Shown here in pieces: positions 6,002 through 7,944 of a DNA stretch of 7,944 bases (the stretch's first letter is position 1; every line of letters starts with the position of its first letter). The notes beneath the pieces were generated by a model. The model was not told where the DNA came from, ran no database searches, and saw only the letters and a program-made list of their open reading frames with translations. The DNA is from Dehalococcoidia bacterium (GTDB taxonomy: Bacteria; Chloroflexota; Dehalococcoidia; Lucifugimonadales; Lucifugimonadaceae). A program made the translations under genes and the position numbers. The DNA lies in the NCBI GenBank assembly GCA_028278465.1, contig JANQEF010000030.1, positions 1-7,944 of the forward strand, in the 5' to 3' direction.

Positions 6002-7324
6002 CTATCCAGTGGGAGACAGCCGCTCGAACCTGACAGTGGCGACCGTACCGCTTCCGGCTTTGCTCGCAAGGTCGAGCTGGCCCTGTATCACCTCGGCGGC
6101 GCGGCGGGCAATCGCCAGGCCAAGCCCTGCGCCGCCCGTCTGCCTGCTGCGAGCCTTGTCCACCCTGTAGAAGCGGTCGAAGACGCGGCCAAGGTGCTCC
6201 TGCGGTATGCCTGGGCCGGTGTCCCGGATGCGGACCGAAGCCGTCGAGCCGGTCGAGTCAAGTTCGACCGAAACTGTGCCGTTTTCGCTGTTGTACTTGA
6301 TGGCGTTGTCGAGCAGCGAAAGCACGATCAGCCGCACCAGCACCTGGTCTCCCCTGATCGCCAGTGGACCGTCGGCAGTCGGCGCCTCCAGCGTAATGCC
6401 TCGCGCTTCGGCGATCACGGACATCGCGGCGCAGGCGTCGGTCACCGTGCGTGCGAGGTCAACCTCGCCGTGCAGCCGGTCGTCCTCGAAGTCGAGCTTC
6501 GCCATGTCCAGCAGCTTCGTCACGAGCGCGGCGAGGTACGAACTCTCCGTCCGTATCCCGGACAGGAGCTCGCGGTCCGCCTCACGCAGCGACGAGTCAT
6601 CCATCTCAAGAGCTTCTGCATTGGCGCTGATGATGGCGAGCGGAGTTCGCAGCTCGTGCGCTGCGTCCGCGACGAACGCCTTCTGCCGCTCGAAAGCGAT
6701 GTTGACGGGCCGCATCGACCGGCCGGTCAGGACGTAGCCGACCACTCCGGCAAATACCAGTCCGCCACCGCCGACAGCGATCAGCACGTTCCGCAGCGTG
6801 TTCACGATCTGGTCCTGCGCCTGCCGCGACTCCGCCACCTGCACAACTGCGATCACAGCGCCCTCGCGGTCGGTGATCGGCTGGCTGACAACACGCAGCG
6901 GCGCGCCATCCACGTCAACAGTGGAAATCTGCCGCTCCCCGTCGAGTGCTCTCTGGACATCATCGTTCAGCGGCAGGTTGTCTGGCAGCTCAAGGAACGC
7001 CAGCACCGTCTCGCCGTCCGGGGTGAAAACGGCGAACTCGACCGGCGGGTCCCGCCTGCCAAACTCGCGAAGATCGACGCGAACGGCATCGTCTGAACGG
7101 CCAGGCGGCCGGAAGAAAGGCGAGCCGCGATTGCCAGAGGCGCCGAAGCCTGAGCGCCCGGCAGTCTGCTGCACCGACTCGGCGATGTTTATCAGCTCCC
7201 GGTCGGCGTTCCGGGTGATGACGCGCTGGGCGACGAAGAAGGCGGTGATCAGCAGCGCGACCACAACCACGGCGACTACCGCCACGTTCGTCACCGTCAT
7301 CGTGAGGCGAACTCTGCCAAGCAT
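6002..7324 (-). CDS. Membrane sensor histidine kinase of a two-component pair
   Basis: A 440-residue kinase that should sense an extracytoplasmic signal, autophosphorylate on His and pass the phosphate to the regulator encoded just upstream. Membrane helices at about 11-32 and 180-200 flank an extracytoplasmic sensor of about 150 residues, which includes a Gly/Arg/Pro-rich stretch (56-76) and a PAS/Cache-like portion (VEFAVFTPDGETVLAF onward). The H-box FVADAAHELRTPL carries His223. The N-box is LLDNAIKYN (Asn340), G1 is DTGPGIP (368-374), the F-box FDRFYR (382-387) and G2 GGAGLGLAI (397-405). Only about 20 residues separate helix 2 from the H-box, so a full HAMP domain is missing. The ATG at 7324 is chosen over a GTG at 7357 because it lies one base after the regulator's TGA and five bases after AGGAGG. 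The signal cannot be named from sequence. Confidence 0.93.
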   Translation of the reverse strand: MLGRVRLTMTVTNVAVVAVVVVALLITAFFVAQRVITRNADRELINIAESVQQTAGRSGFGASGNRGSPFFRPPGRSDDAVRVDLREFGRRDPPVEFAVFTPDGETVLAFLELPDNLPLNDDVQRALDGERQISTVDVDGAPLRVVSQPITDREGAVIAVVQVAESRQAQDQIVNTLRNVLIAVGGGGLVFAGVVGYVLTGRSMRPVNIAFERQKAFVADAAHELRTPLAIISANAEALEMDDSSLREADRELLSGIRTESSYLAALVTKLLDMAKLDFEDDRLHGEVDLARTVTDACAAMSVIAEARGITLEAPTADGPLAIRGDQVLVRLIVLSLLDNAIKYNSENGTVSVELDSTGSTASVRIRDTGPGIPQEHLGRVFDRFYRVDKARSRQTGGAGLGLAIARRAAEVIQGQLDLASKAGSGTVATVRFERLSPTG

Positions 7325-7325
7325 G

Positions 7326-7943
7326 TCAGCCTCCTCCCAGCGCGTAGCCGAAGCCACGGACAGTGCGAATCAACGGCCGCTGCTCACCGGCATCGATCTT
7401 CCTGCGCAGATAGTGGACATAGGTGTCCACTACGTTCGATTCGCCGTCGTAGTCGAAGCCCCAGACTTCGTCCAGGATCCGGGAACGTGACAGCACATGC
7501 GTGGCGTTGCGAGCAAGGAACTCCAGGAGCTTGAACTCGGTCGTGGTGAGCTCGATGCGGCGGCCGCTGCGCCTGGCCGAGTGCCGCAGCAGGTCAACCT
7601 CCAGGTCCTCGTGCTTGAGGACCGAGTCGACACCGTCCGTGGTCGGTCTGCGTCCGAGCGCCCTCACCCGGGCCAGTAGCTCCTTGAATGCGAACGGCTT
7701 GCCCAGGTAGTCGTCGGCGCCGGAGTCGAGGCCTGTCACCCGGTCGTCGACGTCGCTCAGCGCTGTGAGCATGAGCACCGGCGTCTTCACACCGGCGGCG
7801 CGGATCGCCTTGCACACCTGTATGCCGTCTAGCCCCGGCAGCAGCACATCCAGCACCACCACGTCGCAGTCGCCGGACACGGCCATCGAGAGGCCGCCGG
7901 GGCCGTCCTCGGCCTCGTCCACCTGGTAGCCCTCGCGTTCGAA
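7326..7943 (-). CDS. Response regulator, OmpR/PhoB type (N-terminus cut by the window end)
   Basis: 205 codons are visible; about 19-20 N-terminal residues, including the usual acidic pair, lie beyond the window. The frame is open to the edge, beginning FEREGYQVDEAEDG. The receiver domain shows the phospho-acceptor Asp in VVVLDVLLPGLDG (residue 32 of the fragment), the switch Thr in LMLTA (60) and the conserved Lys in LGKPF (82). A winged-helix DNA-binding domain of the PhoB type fills the C-terminal half, with ELTTTEFKLLEFLARN, the recognition-helix region NVVDTYVHYLRRKI and the wing IRTVRGFGYAL. It should be phosphorylated by the kinase encoded one base downstream and regulate envelope-related genes. 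A GTG at 7922 could be mistaken for a start but sits inside the receiver fold. Its promoter and targets are outside the window or unknown. Confidence 0.95.
   Translation of the reverse strand, partial: FEREGYQVDEAEDGPGGLSMAVSGDCDVVVLDVLLPGLDGIQVCKAIRAAGVKTPVLMLTALSDVDDRVTGLDSGADDYLGKPFAFKELLARVRALGRRPTTDGVDSVLKHEDLEVDLLRHSARRSGRRIELTTTEFKLLEFLARNATHVLSRSRILDEVWGFDYDGESNVVDTYVHYLRRKIDAGEQRPLIRTVRGFGYALGGG
7330..7338 (-). promoter_or_regulatory. Strong ribosome binding site for the histidine kinase
   Basis: GGGAGGAGG on the minus strand, five bases before the ATG at 7324 and inside the last codons of the response regulator gene. It is the strongest Shine-Dalgarno in the window; it fixes the kinase start and indicates translational coupling. 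Confidence 0.8.
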
Positions 7944-7944
7944 A

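Noticed and set aside
7325..7357. GTG start for the histidine kinase at 7357.
   Set aside because: It would overlap the response regulator by more than 30 bases, whereas ATG 7324 has a strong, well-spaced AGGAGG.
6194..7490. Long plus-strand open frames opposite the histidine kinase (6194-7096, 6798-7490).
   Set aside because: They are antisense to a kinase with every catalytic motif intact, and their composition is typical of GC-rich complementary frames.

Overview
This is a high-GC bacterial window, gene-dense on both strands. It has eight protein genes (two cut by the window edges), no RNA gene, no mobile element and no CRISPR array. Three of the genes are best started at TTG, and two encode Sec-exported lipoproteins. 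The combination of an archaeal/Chloroflexota-looking Opp/Dpp importer with a Trp run, a DipZ-like thioredoxin lipoprotein and a VanZ-like protein suggests a Chloroflexota-type or other deep-branching monoderm-like bacterium. That placement is an inference from protein style, not from a marker gene.

Positions 1-3344 (+) hold the distal part of an oligopeptide/dipeptide-type ABC importer operon in the usual order: the C-terminus of a DppB/OppB permease, a complete DppC/OppC permease, then two ATPases (DppD/OppD and DppF/OppF types). The genes are tightly spaced (1-nt gap, 4-nt overlap, 58-nt gap). The binding protein is not in the window and probably lies upstream. The visible cassette contains no cysteine at all, and the C-terminal domain of the D-type ATPase has lost the Cys motif usual in that family.

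Positions 3359-5294 hold two divergently transcribed lipoprotein genes. The minus-strand one is a thioredoxin-fold lipoprotein with a CVNC active site and the C-terminal domain seen in DipZ proteins, but without the CcdA-like membrane part. The plus-strand one is a small lipoprotein built almost entirely of a 23-residue beta-type repeat. They share a 136-bp intergenic region.

Positions 5311-7944 (-) hold a response regulator (OmpR/PhoB type, N-terminus cut by the window end), a membrane histidine kinase one nucleotide downstream of it, and, after 127 bp, a VanZ-like six-helix membrane protein. The regulator and kinase form a translationally coupled two-component pair. The VanZ gene may be read through from them or have its own promoter.

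The overall theme is the cell envelope: nutrient uptake, extracytoplasmic thiol chemistry, surface lipoproteins and envelope sensing. Nothing seen proves that the three blocks work as one system. The most unusual items are the repeat lipoprotein, the cysteine-free importer and the stand-alone DipZ-like lipoprotein.
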